This document shows, piece by piece, positions 34,835-48,354 of a DNA stretch of 64,000 bases. Both the position numbers and the translations under genes were made by a program. The stretch lies in the NCBI RefSeq assembly GCF_000687475.1, contig NC_057321.1, positions 124,001-188,000 on the forward strand. The letters run 5' to 3'. Each line of letters opens with the position of its first letter. Position 1 is the first letter of the stretch. Source of the stretch: Ustilaginoidea virens. Its lineage: Eukaryota; Ascomycota; Sordariomycetes; Hypocreales; Clavicipitaceae. The notes below the pieces were generated by a model, which worked only from the letters and a program-made list of their open reading frames with translations, was not told the origin of the DNA and made no database searches.

Positions 34835-35160
34835 TGTCGGAATCGCTGTCGCAAGGTGCCCAATTGGGCACATTGCGACGAATGTGCCGCGCACACCCGT
34901 TGCACACGATGTGGCCACTTTTGCCCCTGTGCCCCTGAGCCCGGTAGGGCACGCGGGCAGCCCGGCCCGACCGCGCCGATGCACGTGACTACGGCACGCA
35001 CAAAAAGGCCACATCGTGTAATTACCCTCTTTTGCTTCCTTTCCTCTTTCTTAGATAGTCATTAGTAAAGCAAATAAATCCTTTACTTGGTGACCTCACG
35101 GTACATGATACCACGCGCGCGACCCTACGTATAACTGGGTACCCCGAGTTTATATCAACA
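34835..35160 (+). repeat. solo LTR, family A (326 bp)
   Basis: TGTCGGAATCG...TATATCAACA with target duplication gtatt at 34830-34834 and 35161-35165. No interior is present. Confidence 0.93.
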
Positions 35161-35165
35161 GTATT

Positions 35166-35360
35166 GCTACAACCGCCTTAGGCAATAGTCTGACGACCCA
35201 AAGGCAATATATCATACAACCTAGATTACTATGTAACCGAAACCCCCAGTATGCATAGAATATTAATTAGGTTAGTAGAATAGTCTTAATTATTTCGGTT
35301 GGTTGGTTCGATTGGTCAGTCGGTCGGTTAGTTAGCGTTAGTCGGCATAAGGCATTAGGC
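35166..35360. other. spacer rich in cggt/ttag short repeats
   Basis: Contains degenerate ggttggttggttcgattgg-like repeats (about 35297-35340). The same style of short repeats resumes beyond 55848, as expected if the 20-kb composite element split one repetitive tract. Confidence 0.5.
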
Positions 35361-35365
35361 GTTAG

Positions 35366-35561
35366 TGTCAGAATGCACAGGGAAAATGCGATAATGCTTG
35401 ATTGAAGGAACCAAGTCTTCTCTAAGAGACTTGTGTTCCCAGCTATTTATAGTGGGATAGGGGGTACCCCTAAGGGCTTACTGATCCAGGGAAAACTCTA
35501 CACATCCTACCTCGGATATGACAGATATCCATATTACAGACAAGCCAATTTCCCTCCAATA
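35366..35561 (-). repeat. family-C LTR, left (3' LTR)
   Basis: 196 bp, starts TGTCAGAATGCA, ends CTCCAATA. Differs from the right LTR at six positions, all of CpA/TpG versus TpA type. Confidence 0.93.
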
Positions 35562-36749
35562 CACCCCCTTAGGATATGCTTTCTCAAGGATATCCTGCCA
35601 TATAGCCAAATTTAGTGTAAAGCAAGATAACAAGTAGAAATATCAATCCACTCAAAACGATATGCACAAAATAACGGTGCCGTTGTTGAACAGGCTACCT
35701 ATATAGGGGTAAATTGGCCCAATAGCACACATACAAAGTAAGAAAACAATAATAAACCGTAGATTCCAATTTTCTATAGGAAACAAGTGCAGCTGTTGAA
35801 AAGCCCCTTTCAATCTGATTTTTCAGGGCGTCTTTTGGTTCTTAGAGGGCGTCTTTTGGTCCTTCTAAGGCTCTTCCTCACCACTAAGAACAACATCGTG
35901 AGACTGCGGTCCAGCGTCATAGGATCCCTTCAAAACAATAAGCCCAAGCTGGCGGCAGAAGATTTCAAATTTCTGGCCTATTAGAGGCTTTATAAAACCG
36001 TCAGTAACCATATCGCCCGTTAGAACCTACATAACATCGATTATTCCTTTCTAAACCTCCTATCGCAGCCAATAATAATAAATATCTATATGACGAAGCC
36101 GCATTACGAGCTTGAAGAATTCCTCCTTCAACAGGCGAATAGTCTGGATATTATCGCATTAAATTATAGGGATATCGGCACACAATTAGAGCCCAACTTC
36201 CTCGCATAATCTCTTAAAGGCGACGACCTCCTTTGCCGTATATAATATCGCAAGAAGCTCTACCTCTATTGACAATATCGTAATAATATCCTATTAACCC
36301 GATTTATACACAATTAGGCCGCCAAAGAGCTTAATTACATAGCCCTAACTGCTTCGTCGCATCGTGATATCATCAGCATAAAAAGCATTAGAAAATGCCT
36401 CCATTTCTGCTATATTAGCCTAGAACTCTATCGCGGTATTCTTCCACGCATAGCCATAATCGAGTGCCTTCCTTGCGGCTTGTAAATAGTCTAGACCTGG
36501 ATTTTAAAGGAATCTTAATAGCTGCGATCCAATATAGCCTAGTTCAGGCCTTATAATCATAATCGGATACACTAACGAGCCTACTATTAATTAATATTGC
36601 TTCATATCGTGTGGTTTAGCTATCCTATCGAATGCCTTAAGTCTTACAGCATGCAGCAAGTGCTCCAGAAGGCAGTCCTTAGCATCGTTAAACGCAGTAA
36701 GATTATATTTTATCGCTAGCTTATCGAAATAAGCCCTCTGTGTAAGCTA

Positions 36750-37130
36750 TAACTTTCCAGCTGTACGGTTGCAAATAACCTCAATTGCTAGGAACTACTA
36801 TAGCTCGCCGAGATCCTTAATCTTAAATGCCGCCATTAATGCCGTATAGAACGATTCGAATGCCTCTATTTATGACTTATAATAAAGCACGACCAGGTCA
36901 TTAATATAGAAGAATATAATAAGGAAGCTATTGATAAAAATATAGGGGTCCTTATAGACCTGTTTGAAGCCTTATTGCAATAGGAATCGTAATAACTCTT
37001 TAAACTATAGTAGTAGAGACCTTCGAAGCCTATATAGGGCATGCAACAACCTGATAAATGTGAAACTATCGTAGAATCCGTTAGGTTATTTGCAATAGAT
37101 AGTCTCATCAAGTGGTGCATTAAGAAAAGC
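36750..37130 (-). pseudogene. family-C reverse transcriptase fragment
   Basis: Minus-strand copia RT: ALYRLRRSLLL, GFKQVYKDPYIFIN, FYINDLVVLYY (normal YVDD box altered to YIND) and KIKDLGEL, interrupted by TAG/TAA where Trp or Gln is expected (LLLWFKE, LLQQGF, GELQWFL). The apparent open frame at 36866-37144 is a shifted shadow of this. Confidence 0.8.
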
Positions 37131-37463
37131 CATAATAAAGTCATATTAGTGCGTTTCCAGGTTAAAGAAGCATATCAACACCATAAGAAGCCGAAATGTA
37201 CGTACTATAAGCGCTACTGCCCAGGTATCATAAAGATTATAGGGTTATTAATCACTACAAACGCATAATCGTGCCTTATAACCGATAAAATACCTATTTT
37301 GGTCCTATTTGTAGGCAAATACCTACTTCAGGTCTAATGGCTTAATCTAAGGGTCGATAGATAAATCATTACGTTAAATAATGCATCTAATCTCCCTATT
37401 TATAACCTTTGAATATTCTTCTTTCGCGGCGGCAATAAATTCCTCGTGCTTAGGGTGCTTTCT

Positions 37464-38025
37464 TGTCAGACGTTTTCGCCTGCTAAGATAATGCAGTATG
37501 CGAAGGATAAAGGCAGTGGAATGGTAAAATCGCAGTAAGGTAAAAGTAACGGCACAGATAAGATACGAGACTAAGGCGTAGGGACAATCTGATGTGCATT
37601 AATTCTGCATACTTGCTTGCATGCATACATCCATACTTCCTTCCTTCCCACTATTTGGGTAGGAATATCTAGGGATTTAAATACATAATATTCCAACATA
37701 GAACATCCCTAGTGAAATCAATCTGACGTGAATATCGTGACCATACTGTGATATCATAGATATATGGCGAAATGTGCATTTGTAGTGCATCGAGATTTGC
37801 GACGATAAAGTGGTGTGATCAATTTGTGATGCATCATATGTTTGCGCGTAAGAGAATGTGTGTAAGTACTAGGTACTCAACTTTACTAGCAGCTGCCATA
37901 TAAATATAAGTACTGAATACTTAATACCTTTCTCAATCTGATGATGCGGCGATGCGTAGAGATTGTCGGCGATAGATATCTAAAAATAATAAAATAAAAT
38001 AACAATAAATAATTTCATTCTGACA
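37464..38025 (-). repeat. family-B LTR, left (3' LTR)
   Basis: 562 bp, TGTCAGACG...TTCTGACA. Confidence 0.95.
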
Positions 38026-38062
38026 TACCCCCCTAGATAGGCTAGAATATAGCTCTATCTAG

Positions 38063-40934
38063 CTAGTCGGTATCACTCTCGTCATCTTCTGTTTTTCGTA
38101 CTAGGTCCTCAATATCTACTAGGCCTAGTTGGTTACGGAAGGTAGTAAATCGTTGACCTATAAGAGCCTTTGTGAGCCCATCCGCTACTATATTATTAGT
38201 AGGGATATAAGTCAGGTCGAATAAACCCTGCTGATAAGCCTGTCGTAGCCAGCTGTTGTGGATATCAATATGCTTTAATGCAGTGTTAATACGGGGCATT
38301 GTTGTTGTTACTAGGCGTATAGCTTGTAGGTTATCGCACTCAATAGTAACCTTATAATCAAGCTTAAGTCCTAGTTGTTCCATAAGACGGGTTATAGATA
38401 TAGTGGTCTTAGCAGTTGATGATAGTGCTAGTAGCTCTGCTTCGGTGGAAGATGTGGTAATAGTATGTTGTTTAGTGGCTTCCCAACCAATAGGTCCGCC
38501 AAATAGGCTGAAGAAAGAGCCCTAGGTAGACTTTCGGGTCTCTTTATCATCGGCAAAAGCAGCATCAGAAGATATTAATAGCTCTTTAGTAGACGGTTCC
38601 TGCTGGATATCATCACTTGGTTGTTGTATGGCAGTATATTAAATAGCTAAGTAACGTGTGATATAGAGGTACATTGTGACCCCTATGGCTAGTAGGTAAT
38701 GGTAAGGAGAAGGGTTGTGTAGATGTTCTGAAAGGCGGGAGACTGCTACAGCAGTATCAGGTCGGGTCATAGTGGTTGGGTAATTTATAGAGCCCATAAG
38801 CTTTTGGTACTGGTATATCTCGTATGCTATAGCGATACTAGTATATTTATCAAGAGGCTGTTCTGGAATTAGATAGTTTTTATATGTAATATTTATTCCT
38901 TTTAAGAAGTCGTGCGCAAGCTTTTCCATATAAGAGTCTTGCAATAGCCAGGTCTTAGTAGGCTGATGCCGTATAATTCGGATACCTAGGAACCATTTCA
39001 GAGTACCAAGGTCCTTCATTTTATAGGCTGCTTTTAATTTATTGACGAGGGATTCTGCTTTGGGACGATTCTTTGGTTGAAATAGTACTACTATATCATC
39101 CACAAAATAAAAGACTACTACAGTGGTAGTAATCATAATGCAAGGGTCTTCTGTGATAAGAGTAAGGTCGAGGGATTTAAGGGTTGATAAAAGCTCTTAT
39201 TGCTATAGGTAAGGGGACCTGCGAAGACTATATAAGGCGCGTTATAATAATAGTGCCCATCCAGGTCTTTTAAATCCATCTGGATATTCGATATAGACGA
39301 TTTCGTCCTATAGGCTATTGGTAAATGCCGATACAGCATCCATTTGTATAGTGTCAAGGTCGAACTTCGTCATAATAGCTATTAAGATTCAGAAGGACTT
39401 AGCAGCTAGCGTAGCAGCATAAGTCTCTTTATCACTATAAGGTTGAAGATCACCACGCACACAAATTCGGGCTTTAAATTTGGTGAGAAAGCCGTGTTTA
39501 TCACACTTGTATTTAAATACCCACGTAAGTGGTATAGGCTTATAATTATTTGGAAGGTCTGATAGTTGGGTAGGCTTAAAGGTTCCTTTATTCTAGTTAT
39601 CGTAGAATTCGCTCTTTGCGGCCTCTTTAAATTCTGGTTCGAAATGGTGACCTTTTAGGTCTTTCCAAAACCTTGGTTCAGGCGGTAGGGATGATCGGTA
39701 TAGGCGTTCCTTAGTGCCTAGAAAAAAACTGCTAATAAAAGCCGTACTAGAAGCATTCTTACTAGCTAGCCTAGCTGACCTTCGTAGTGTAGGACTGCTA
39801 TTAGTCTTAGTACTTGCTTCGGAAGGATATGTATCAGAAGGATATGTGGAAGCTAGGGTAGGTAGCTGGACTGTAAGATATTGTTGTTTACTAGGAACAG
39901 CTTATTCACTAGTAGGTATAGAAGTCGAAGGTAATATTATGCTAGTAGAAGGCATGGTAGGACTAGGAATATAAGGCTGGGTAGTGCTAGGGGTAGAAGG
40001 AACAGGTATAATAGTAGTAGAAGGGTGAGATATATAGAGCTCGTCTATATCCTCATACTTATATGCGTTGTCGATATGTTGTGGTAGTTGTATTTCAAGT
40101 CGTTGTGGTATAGTGGCGGTGACTTTACTACTATAGAAGCTGTTTTCATCGAAAGTAACATCGCGAATTCGTCGTATTTCATAAGGGTCGGGAATCTATA
40201 CACGGTAGATATTAGTAGAATCGTAACCTACTAAATATCCTATCTTAGCGTGTGGTGCTAACTTTAATTCTCGTCGATCAGTGCCTTTTAACGCTGTTGT
40301 TGTTAATGGATAGGCCTTGCAACCGTAAGCCTTGAGGAATGATATAGAAGGCCTAGGATTAGTATATTGGGTATCCCTAGCGTTATTAGCTAGCCAGGAA
40401 TGAAGTCGTTGATATGGTGTAATCTACTGAAGGCCTTATTGTAGTGTGCGATTATATAAGAAGGTTGCGGCTTTCCATAGCTCCGGCTATAGGTCTTCAG
40501 GTAGGTTAGCAGCTAGTCGTAAGGTCCTAGCTTTAGTCCCTATAATACCCCCCGAGCATTCAGCTGGGCCGTTTTGGGCTGAAGTATAAGGCGCTGTGAC
40601 TTCATCCTCTATACCTAAGGATGTCTTCCAATTGTGGTATTGTTGCTAGAAAGTAGGGTCGTTATCGCGATGAACAATAGATATAGCAAGGTTCCACTAG
40701 CGCTGTAAATAATTGTCAAGGTCTGCTAGCTTTCCTAGGATTTCCGACTGGGTCCTAGAGTATAAGGGATAACAGAAGATAAATTTAGTATTATCATCCT
40801 ATAGTAATAGTACTGCAACAGCACCATTATAAGCTTGGTCCAGTATAAATATGTCAATATATACCCGCCAGAAAGGTCTTGGGCTAGGTAAATAGGGCTG
40901 CCGGCTGATAATCCTAGTGGCCTTAGATAGTGAG
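38063..40934 (-). pseudogene. family-B integrase (3' part), reverse transcriptase and RNase H
   Basis: Minus strand. The integrase C-terminal part with TSAQNGPAECSGG (catalytic Glu region, about 40590-40550) and KAYGCKAYPL (about 40330) has TAG/TAA breaks at Gln/Trp positions. RT is at 39360-38640 with VVFYFVDDIVVL (intact F-V-D-D), KMKDLGTLKWFLGI. RNase H is at 38383-38063 with the ECDNLQAIRL block and the TKAL C-terminal motif, ending at a stop next to the LTR. The largest uninterrupted pieces are 165 and 106 codons. Confidence 0.85.
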
Positions 40935-40939
40935 CACTG

Positions 40940-41282
40940 TGTTGATATAAACTCGGGGTACCCAGTTATACGTAGGGTCGCGCGCGTGGTATCATGTACC
41001 GTGAAGTCACCAAGTAAAGGATTTATTGACTTTACTAATGACTGAATATCTAAAAGGAAAGAAAGGAAGCAAAAGAGGGTAATTACACGATGTGGCCTTT
41101 TTGTGCGTGTGCCGTTGTCACGTGCATCGGCGCGGTCGGGCCGGGCTGCCCGCGTGCCCTACCGGGCTCAGGGGTAAAGGGGCAAAAGTGGCCACATCGT
41201 GCATAACAGGTGTGCGCGGCACATTCGTCGCAATGTGCCCAATTGGTGCCCAATTGGGCACCTTGCGACAGCGATTCCGATA
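40940..41282 (-). repeat. family-A nested element LTR, left (3' LTR)
   Basis: 343 bp, TGTTGATATAAAC...ATTCCGATA on the plus strand. Confidence 0.95.
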
Positions 41283-41629
41283 CTGGCAGCTTCTCTTTTT
41301 ATAGAAGCAAACATCGGAATCGCCAGGATGTAAGGCGCACATATAGAAAAGAAAGTGCGGCGCGGTCTCAGCAGGTTATGCCGCCGATAATGCTGTTGCG
41401 CCGCGCGGCCGGCTTGTATAGGATCATACCGTACAGCCGGTATGTTGAATATCGCAGCCGAAACAAAGGGGTAAAAAGGGGCAGCAGTAAACGCAGTAAA
41501 AGCAATAAATGCACACAACATTAAACATAGGAAAATCACAACATTGAACATAGGAAAATCTACACACTTGCCACCTATGACATCACTAACATCTCCCAAA
41601 TGTAGTCAGATATTGACCGGCCTCTTTAC

Positions 41630-44600
41630 CTACCCTTCCACACGTATAATAGCCCTATTTTGGTCGACGAAGGTCTTAAGGGCTTTATTTGGCGTCCCCT
41701 TGGTTATTATATCGGCGAGGTTATTATTCCCGTTGATCCAGCGAATCTTATAGATTTCCCGGCGCTCGTATGACTATCGCAAGGCCATAATATCTATTAT
41801 AAGCCTCTTTTCTTTAGTAATACCTAGCTTGATAAGGCATTCGTATAACGAAAACGAATCCGTACATACAACTATAAGGATCTTCGGCAATCCCAGCCTG
41901 CTGGTAATCATATTAAGGGTCGTGCCTATCGCATATGCGATATCGACCCCTTATATTATACTATACAGCTCTGAAGCGAGTGCGCTGTGTATTATACGTT
42001 TACTTTTTATAGAGCTATAAATAATGATATTACCGGTCAGCAGGAAGGCGTTATCTATAGGGTTATCCTCTTCATTCCCTAGCATAATGATATATCCAAT
42101 CTAGGAGCTTAAATCTTTGTTATTGGCAAAGGATCCGTCAATAAATACAAAGAGCTTAGTTATAGTAAGGGCCAGATTGATATACTGCAAGCCACGATCC
42201 TGGTTATTACGCTGCCATTAAAGGCGCTTATTCAACCTCGCGATATCGTCAGGGTCAGGTTGCTGGTGTTATGCCGCGATAGACAGGTCAAAAGACGCCT
42301 TAGGCTGGCAGACTATAGCCATATAGGCGCCGCAAGCGCGTTGTTCGATATAATTACGCTGTGCTATAGGCGCATTCTTATCGATGGTCGCGATCTTCTT
42401 GCTTTGACCTTTCTGGCATAACGTTATTATGCCGTCGGAAGTGGCCGTCAGTATGCATCCGTTAAATATCAGGGGCACGGTTAGTAATAGCTTTGTCTTA
42501 GGCTTGGGTTAAAGCCTGCCTTAGTAAGCTCTAGTTCTTCCCGTTAGAAGAAGGCATCGTCACTTAGGCCGAGGGTATCGTTAGTCTACATACCCACGAT
42601 ACCGAAGCATATATTAGTATCGTTAGTATCGCTAGTACGGTCAATATCGTCATTACCGGCGGATATTAGTAAACAGGGGTCATAGGTTAATGTAGTCATG
42701 CCCAACTTCTCGCGATAGTACCGGAAGTATATTGCCCACCAGTAGGTGCCTGCCTCAGCTATTCCGTATAGTGGCTTCACCACTTCCATAATAGTGTTAT
42801 TAGGGTATTGGTGGGCTATTTGCTTGGGTAGCTTGGCGATAATCGACCGATTGAGGGTAATTAATGACTGCATATAAGCCTGTGTGATATCACGTATCTA
42901 GAGAAATAAGCCGTAAGAGCGTTATAGTAATAGTGCTAATGATATAAGTAACCGTTGACTAGCCCGTTGGATTATAGGGGACTAAGTCAATATCAATTGC
43001 TTCTTATTATCACTATGACCTTATATCACAAGCCTAGATTTCTCGTATAGTGTATCCATACCTTTACCCTTAATCTCTCGTACCATACGTAAGTTAAACA
43101 GACGTTAGGCTCTATATTTACCGATATCAAAGGTAATAAATCGGAATATATCGCGGGCCTATAATGCTTCTACCTCTATACGGTCAGACTATTCGAAGGG
43201 GTCTCCTGGGGTTATAATCTTTCCTTCCCAGCATAATTAACTAGCAAGCTACAGGTCGGCTTACTCTTTTACAGTCAGGAAAGAGGCATCAATAACGGTG
43301 TCAAAAGCTATAGCATTAATAAGAGCTTCTTCTTAGTCCTCATTAATTATAATATCGGATATCACACGTACTAGCGGTAGGGATAATGATACTAGCCTGA
43401 CTTGATTAGACCTAGTAGCTGGCGATGGGTATATCGCGGCTATAGGTGTTATCGATGATATCTCGGCTATAGGTATTATCGCGGCTGGAGGTGCGGGTGC
43501 AGCCGGTATCCTGACTTCTAGCCTGCCGGGGCAGGCCAGGCCTTCGGTATAGATGATATCTTCGGGATCGTCTATACCGGGATTAGTATCACAATCGGGG
43601 TCGTGGTTATATAGCTTAACGACCGTAGACTGGAACTTGACCGGGCCATATGGCATCTATATAATATAGGTCTCACCATCGAGGCTGATTAGCCGGTATA
43701 GCCCGTGCTATCTACCCTTTTCTCTCCATACCCGTATATTAGACTGTAGGGGTAGTCGGTAGATAGGCCACATATCCGGGCTATTCTGTTAGGTGAGGGC
43801 ATCGTGAACTTGTCGCTTAGCGAGGCATTTCCTAGCTTCATCAGTGGCCTTTCGTAACGTTAAGGCGCGTTATAATACTAGTAAGCTAGGAGGTAAGTCA
43901 TCCGTAAGTCGGGGATACGCTCCAAAGACTAGTAACGTAGGTACTAGGCCGTTAGGCCTAGTAGAATCGTTGACGGCTTTAATAGCTAGCTGTAGTTTCT
44001 ATTCCCTTATTAATAGGTCGCCTACTTCTTTATTAACGATAGTATAGGCTCTGCGTAATAGGGCGTAGTATCTCTCGACTTTACCAATACTATAGTAGGC
44101 TTCTATAGGAATTTCATCCACATTAATAGATAGAAGCCGGGCATTATAATAGAATTTAGCGGAAGCGAAATTTAGACCGGCATTATAGACTATCCAATCC
44201 GGTAGGCCAAGGTAAGTATTAATCCAGCATTCTTTAAGGGCATTCCAAACGTCTCGGGCCTTCTATCTTTATGGATCAAGGAATCTAGCTGCCTAGAAGC
44301 TTATCGCGGCATCCACAATATATAATACCGGCCGATTATCAATATAAAGGATATCAATAATAATTTCGTAGTTGAACTAGCTAGTATCGTTATCCTTAAG
44401 CGTGAATTTGAATCGGCTAGGTGCCTTTGCATTCATTTAGCATTAATAGCACATATAGGTAATACTTTCGATAATATTGCAGTCAATATCATCATAACCA
44501 GCCCATTAAAGCAATTTAGTAAGCCTATTAATAGAGGGATGCCCGAATCGACGATGAAGCTAGCGGATTTCCTATAATAAGAGGTAGAAGGCAGCAGTAT

Positions 44601-47600
44601 CCGTGGCATTAAGAGTCTACCATAGATATCCCTATTTCCTAATAATAGGGACCTTAATATCCCCTTAGATTAACAGGTTATCAATATTATTAAGCTTTAT
44701 GCCCATCCTATCTATATCTATAATAGAATAAAGGAAGGGGGTACTGCTATTAAAGACGTAGAAGGGGATATTGCTAAATATCGTCGGGATATTCAGTATA
44801 CCAGAAGATATGGCAAAGCCTGCTCCGAAATTCACTATATGCTTCTTATTAGTTATCTCGATGGTCAGGGTCTTTATCAACCTCATTAGGGCCTTTACTT
44901 GACCTAGGCCTACTATTAATAGGCCGGAAGCGCCAGTATCCAGTAGGATTCCGCAGAAGGTATAATCACTATACCATTCTTTTTCTAGAAAGGCAGAATT
45001 ACAGTCTAATAGTAAGGGCATTCGGAAAGGATCAATCTATAGAAAGGCATATCGGCATAATTCATCCTATAGGGCTTGCAACGTCTCGATAGATAAAGGT
45101 GACGGTTCTGATTATATAAAGGCTAGGAAATATTGCGTGGCTATAATTTGTGGTATGGCAGCCTTCTCTACATCCCATTATGCATCCCCTGCCATTATTA
45201 CCTCGATATTACCGATAATATCGTCAAGGTCGGCCTCTGCTTCTTCTTCGAGGCCTTAGGGGCCAGGCTCTTCGTATTCCTATAAGAAAATACGGAATTT
45301 CTTATTATTAGGGGCAGTACAATAGGATCGGTTCTTTATCTATTAGTCCTTTAATTCTTATTGCTCTTTAGCAGAGTAGTTAAATAACCAATACCCTAAT
45401 TTATTGCAAACGAAGCAACGTCTTTAACGGGGCCTATCTAAAAGGGCACGATTCTATTATTGATACTATTAATATGGGCCAAATCAGCATTAAGGGGGTC
45501 CGTATCGTTAGGGGCGTTAATACCGGTTATAGGATTAACCGTATCTACAATCTATAAATAACGCCATATTATCAGCGATATCAATATCTTCAACATCTTA
45601 ATATTACTGAGGCTATTATTAAAGGAAATAATGCTATTAAGTCATATAGGTAGTCTTATAGATAGAAAGGGATCGCTATAGGTCAGCAGCGAGGCCTTCG
45701 AATATAGGGGCATATCGATACAGCGCCTAGCTACACTCAGGGGTATCCCTTACAGCATTAAGGACTTATCGGTGAAGCTCTATATCAGCTATAAAAGGGG
45801 GAAAAAGACCACAATATAGGCATTAAAGTTCCTCTAGTAGGATATTAAGGCATTCTAGCTTTAACTTATTAGGATGTTTCGCAATAGTTAATTAGAGTAT
45901 TATTCTATTCTAATGGTGCAAATAGAATTGCTCTATACTCTTATTTTCGAAATAGCTCTTAACTTTACGGACCATATCGTCAAAAGTAAGGGTATTGCGA
46001 ATACGTTCAATATTATCAAAATAATAGGTCTCAGCATCGCTAATAAGCATAATTTAGAAGGCTCTAGCGAATATATTATCGGGTAATCCTAGTAGGCAGC
46101 ACTTACTCTTAAAAGAGATGACTTTTAGTACAATAAAATCATCCATTTTGCCGCTATATCTATCCTCTATACGATAGCTGTATAAGAGGTCAGATATCTT
46201 CTTAGAAATATCGTCATACCCGGTTCGGGTATAATCTTCTTAGCTAAACCCTTATCGGGTATAATCTTCTTAGGGGTATTCCAGAGGGTATTCCGGAACG
46301 GCTTATCGGTTGCCTCGCGGTAGGCTGGCGGGGTTTCTTGCGGGGTCATCCCATAACTCGGGTCGGTCTAGGTTTACCGGTCCTCCCATTAAGACAGTCC
46401 ATTCATCGGCCTAGGTAGGGCGATATTAACGGGAAGGGCCGGGTGCCGTGCCTATTTTTAGCATTATCGGATAAGGCGTTTGGGCCTGCGGGCCGCGATA
46501 CCGCGATTCGTAATATCTAGTATTAGGGGCGGCATTAGTGGTATTAGCTTGGAGGGTATTATCATCGGGGTCCTCTATTAAAGGAAGTATATCATCGGGG
46601 CCTATAACCCGAGCTCTATTGGGTATGCTATAACCTCGAGGGGTATTGGAATAGCCGCCTCGGCTAGCCCAACTAGGGGTATAACCCCTAGGGTGTAATA
46701 TTTAGTCGGTCGGGCTATAATCTTCGGCCGTTGCATATTATTATTAGCGGGAGCTTTCCCCTAATTCGAATAGCGACTTATTATAAATAGGCGTCTTCCC
46801 TTTTCGTTATTAGGATCGGCCCCTATCTTCTTCGGTAGGGGCAGGGGCAAAAGGCTTTTTCGATATAGAGGGGGGGATAATGGGTTATTGTGACTATAAT
46901 CGTGCCACCCTTGGTGTTATGAAGTCCCTTGTTGTTAAAGCTTATAAGGGCCTTCGTGATGATATTCTCATAACTGTTATGGGTGCTCGTGATGAATTCC
47001 GTAAGCCTATGACTTCCTCATCGAAATTGCCGATAGGTACTAATACTTCCCTATAAGGGTTAAATCGTAACCGGAACATCTTACGCCCTAATTGACGGTC
47101 GATCTCTTCTTAAGGCCATTCGGGGTTCTATTGTTGTTAAAGGCATTCCATCAAGGTAGGTATTATAATAGAGCCTAATGCTCCGATATATACGCCGTAA
47201 TCCCATAAGTATATGCGGAATTCGCGTAGGAATGGGGGATTAATGCGGTTGAATAGTTGTTCATCCCATTCACTATAGTCTTCGTGGAACAGTTCCTATA
47301 GGTCGTTGTTAATAGTACAATCCTTCTCATAGGTATAGATCAAAAAAGCCAGGCGGTTATATAATGCCACAGTAGTGGCATCAGGGGTAATTGGCTCTAT
47401 CGCAGTGGCCCAATTATCATCGAGTAAGGGGGCAAATCGCTATAACCTTTTAGGCAGTGCCGGTTGTGATATTAATGATCGTAATCGTGCTATAGTATTA
47501 AGAGGAGGGTTTAAGAGGGGGGATATATTGCAAGGAGTGCAATATTCACTCTTGCAAGGAGTATAAGATGCATGCCTCACAAGATTATTACAAGGAATAT

Positions 47601-47700
47601 AAGAGGGCTTTTACCGGTAGGGGTAAAAGAGAGAAAAGAAGGGGTTAATTAGCAAAATAACCGTTCAACGGAATGGGTTATTTGCCTCCTATAGTTGGCA
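41630..47700 (-). pseudogene. family-A gag-pol (minus copy), stop-riddled
   Basis: Minus strand. Protease with ILLDTGASGLL (45021-44665). Integrase downstream to about 43700, with an IN-RT linker (43656-43333, MPYGPVKFQSTVVKLY). RT (about 43200-42270) with QSLITLNRSIIAKLPKQIAH and VKPLYGIAEAGTYWW; its active-site box reads FGIVGM-x-TND rather than YVDD. RNase H (about 42170-41650) with FIDGSFANNKDLSS, ALASELYS, TDSFSLYECL and NNNLADIITKG. Frequent TAA/TAG codons. No intact polyprotein. Confidence 0.85.
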
Positions 47701-47995
47701 ATAGACCGTTCAACGGAATAGGTTAGCCGCCTCCTATATATACTAAGGGTATCTTCAAAGATCGTAATAGTCAGTATATTTTCTTCCTTCGTAATAGACA
47801 GAAGTAGAAGAGGTCCACATCGTTCTTCCAATTAGTTAGCAGCATAACCATTCAACGGAATAGGTTATCTGCCTTCCTAATTAGCACGATTTGCAACGGA
47901 AATCATCTCTTCGAGAGTAATCTTACTAATCTATAATGCACTATTCTTTGCGGGATGTAATTATCCTATAAGTGGTGGTTATCACCACTGATCAG

Positions 47996-48349
47996 TATTG
48001 ATATAAACTCGGGGTACCCAGTTATACGTAGGGTCGCGCGCATAGTATCATGTACCGTGAAGTCACCAAGTAAAGGATTTATTGACTTTACTAATGACTG
48101 AATATCTAAAAGGAAAGAAAGGAAGCAAAAGAGGGTAATTACACGATGTAGCCTTTTTGTGCGTATGCCGTTGTCACGTGCATCGGCGCGGTCGGGCCGG
48201 GCTGCCCGCGTGCCCTACCGGGCTCAGGGGTAAAGGGGCAAAAGTGGCCACATCGTGCATAACAGGTGTGCGCGGCACATTCGTCGCAATATGCCCAATT
48301 GGTGCCCAATTGGTGCCCAATTGGGCACCTTGCGACAGCGATTCCGACA
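47996..48349 (-). repeat. family-A nested element LTR, right (5' LTR)
   Basis: 354 bp, TATTGATATAAAC...ATTCCGACA on the plus strand; 5' TG mutated to TA. Confidence 0.95.
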
Positions 48350-48354
48350 CACTG

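Larger units (their letters stand above)
40940..48349 (-). mobile_element. family-A copia retrotransposon (innermost of the nest)
   Basis: 7410 bp, target duplication cactg at 40935-40939 and 48350-48354, inserted in the family-B integrase. LTRs 40940-41282 (343 bp) and 47996-48349 (354 bp) differ by seven substitutions, six of them TpG/CpA->TpA, plus one 11-bp unit (aattggtgccc) present twice in one and three times in the other. Minus-strand order: gag, protease, integrase, RT, RNase H. The purine tract aaaaagagaag precedes the 3' LTR. Confidence 0.95.

Noticed and set aside
36866..37144. Minus-strand 92-codon gene
   Set aside because: Shifted-frame shadow of the family-C reverse transcriptase; the neighbouring frame gives the recognisable copia motifs.
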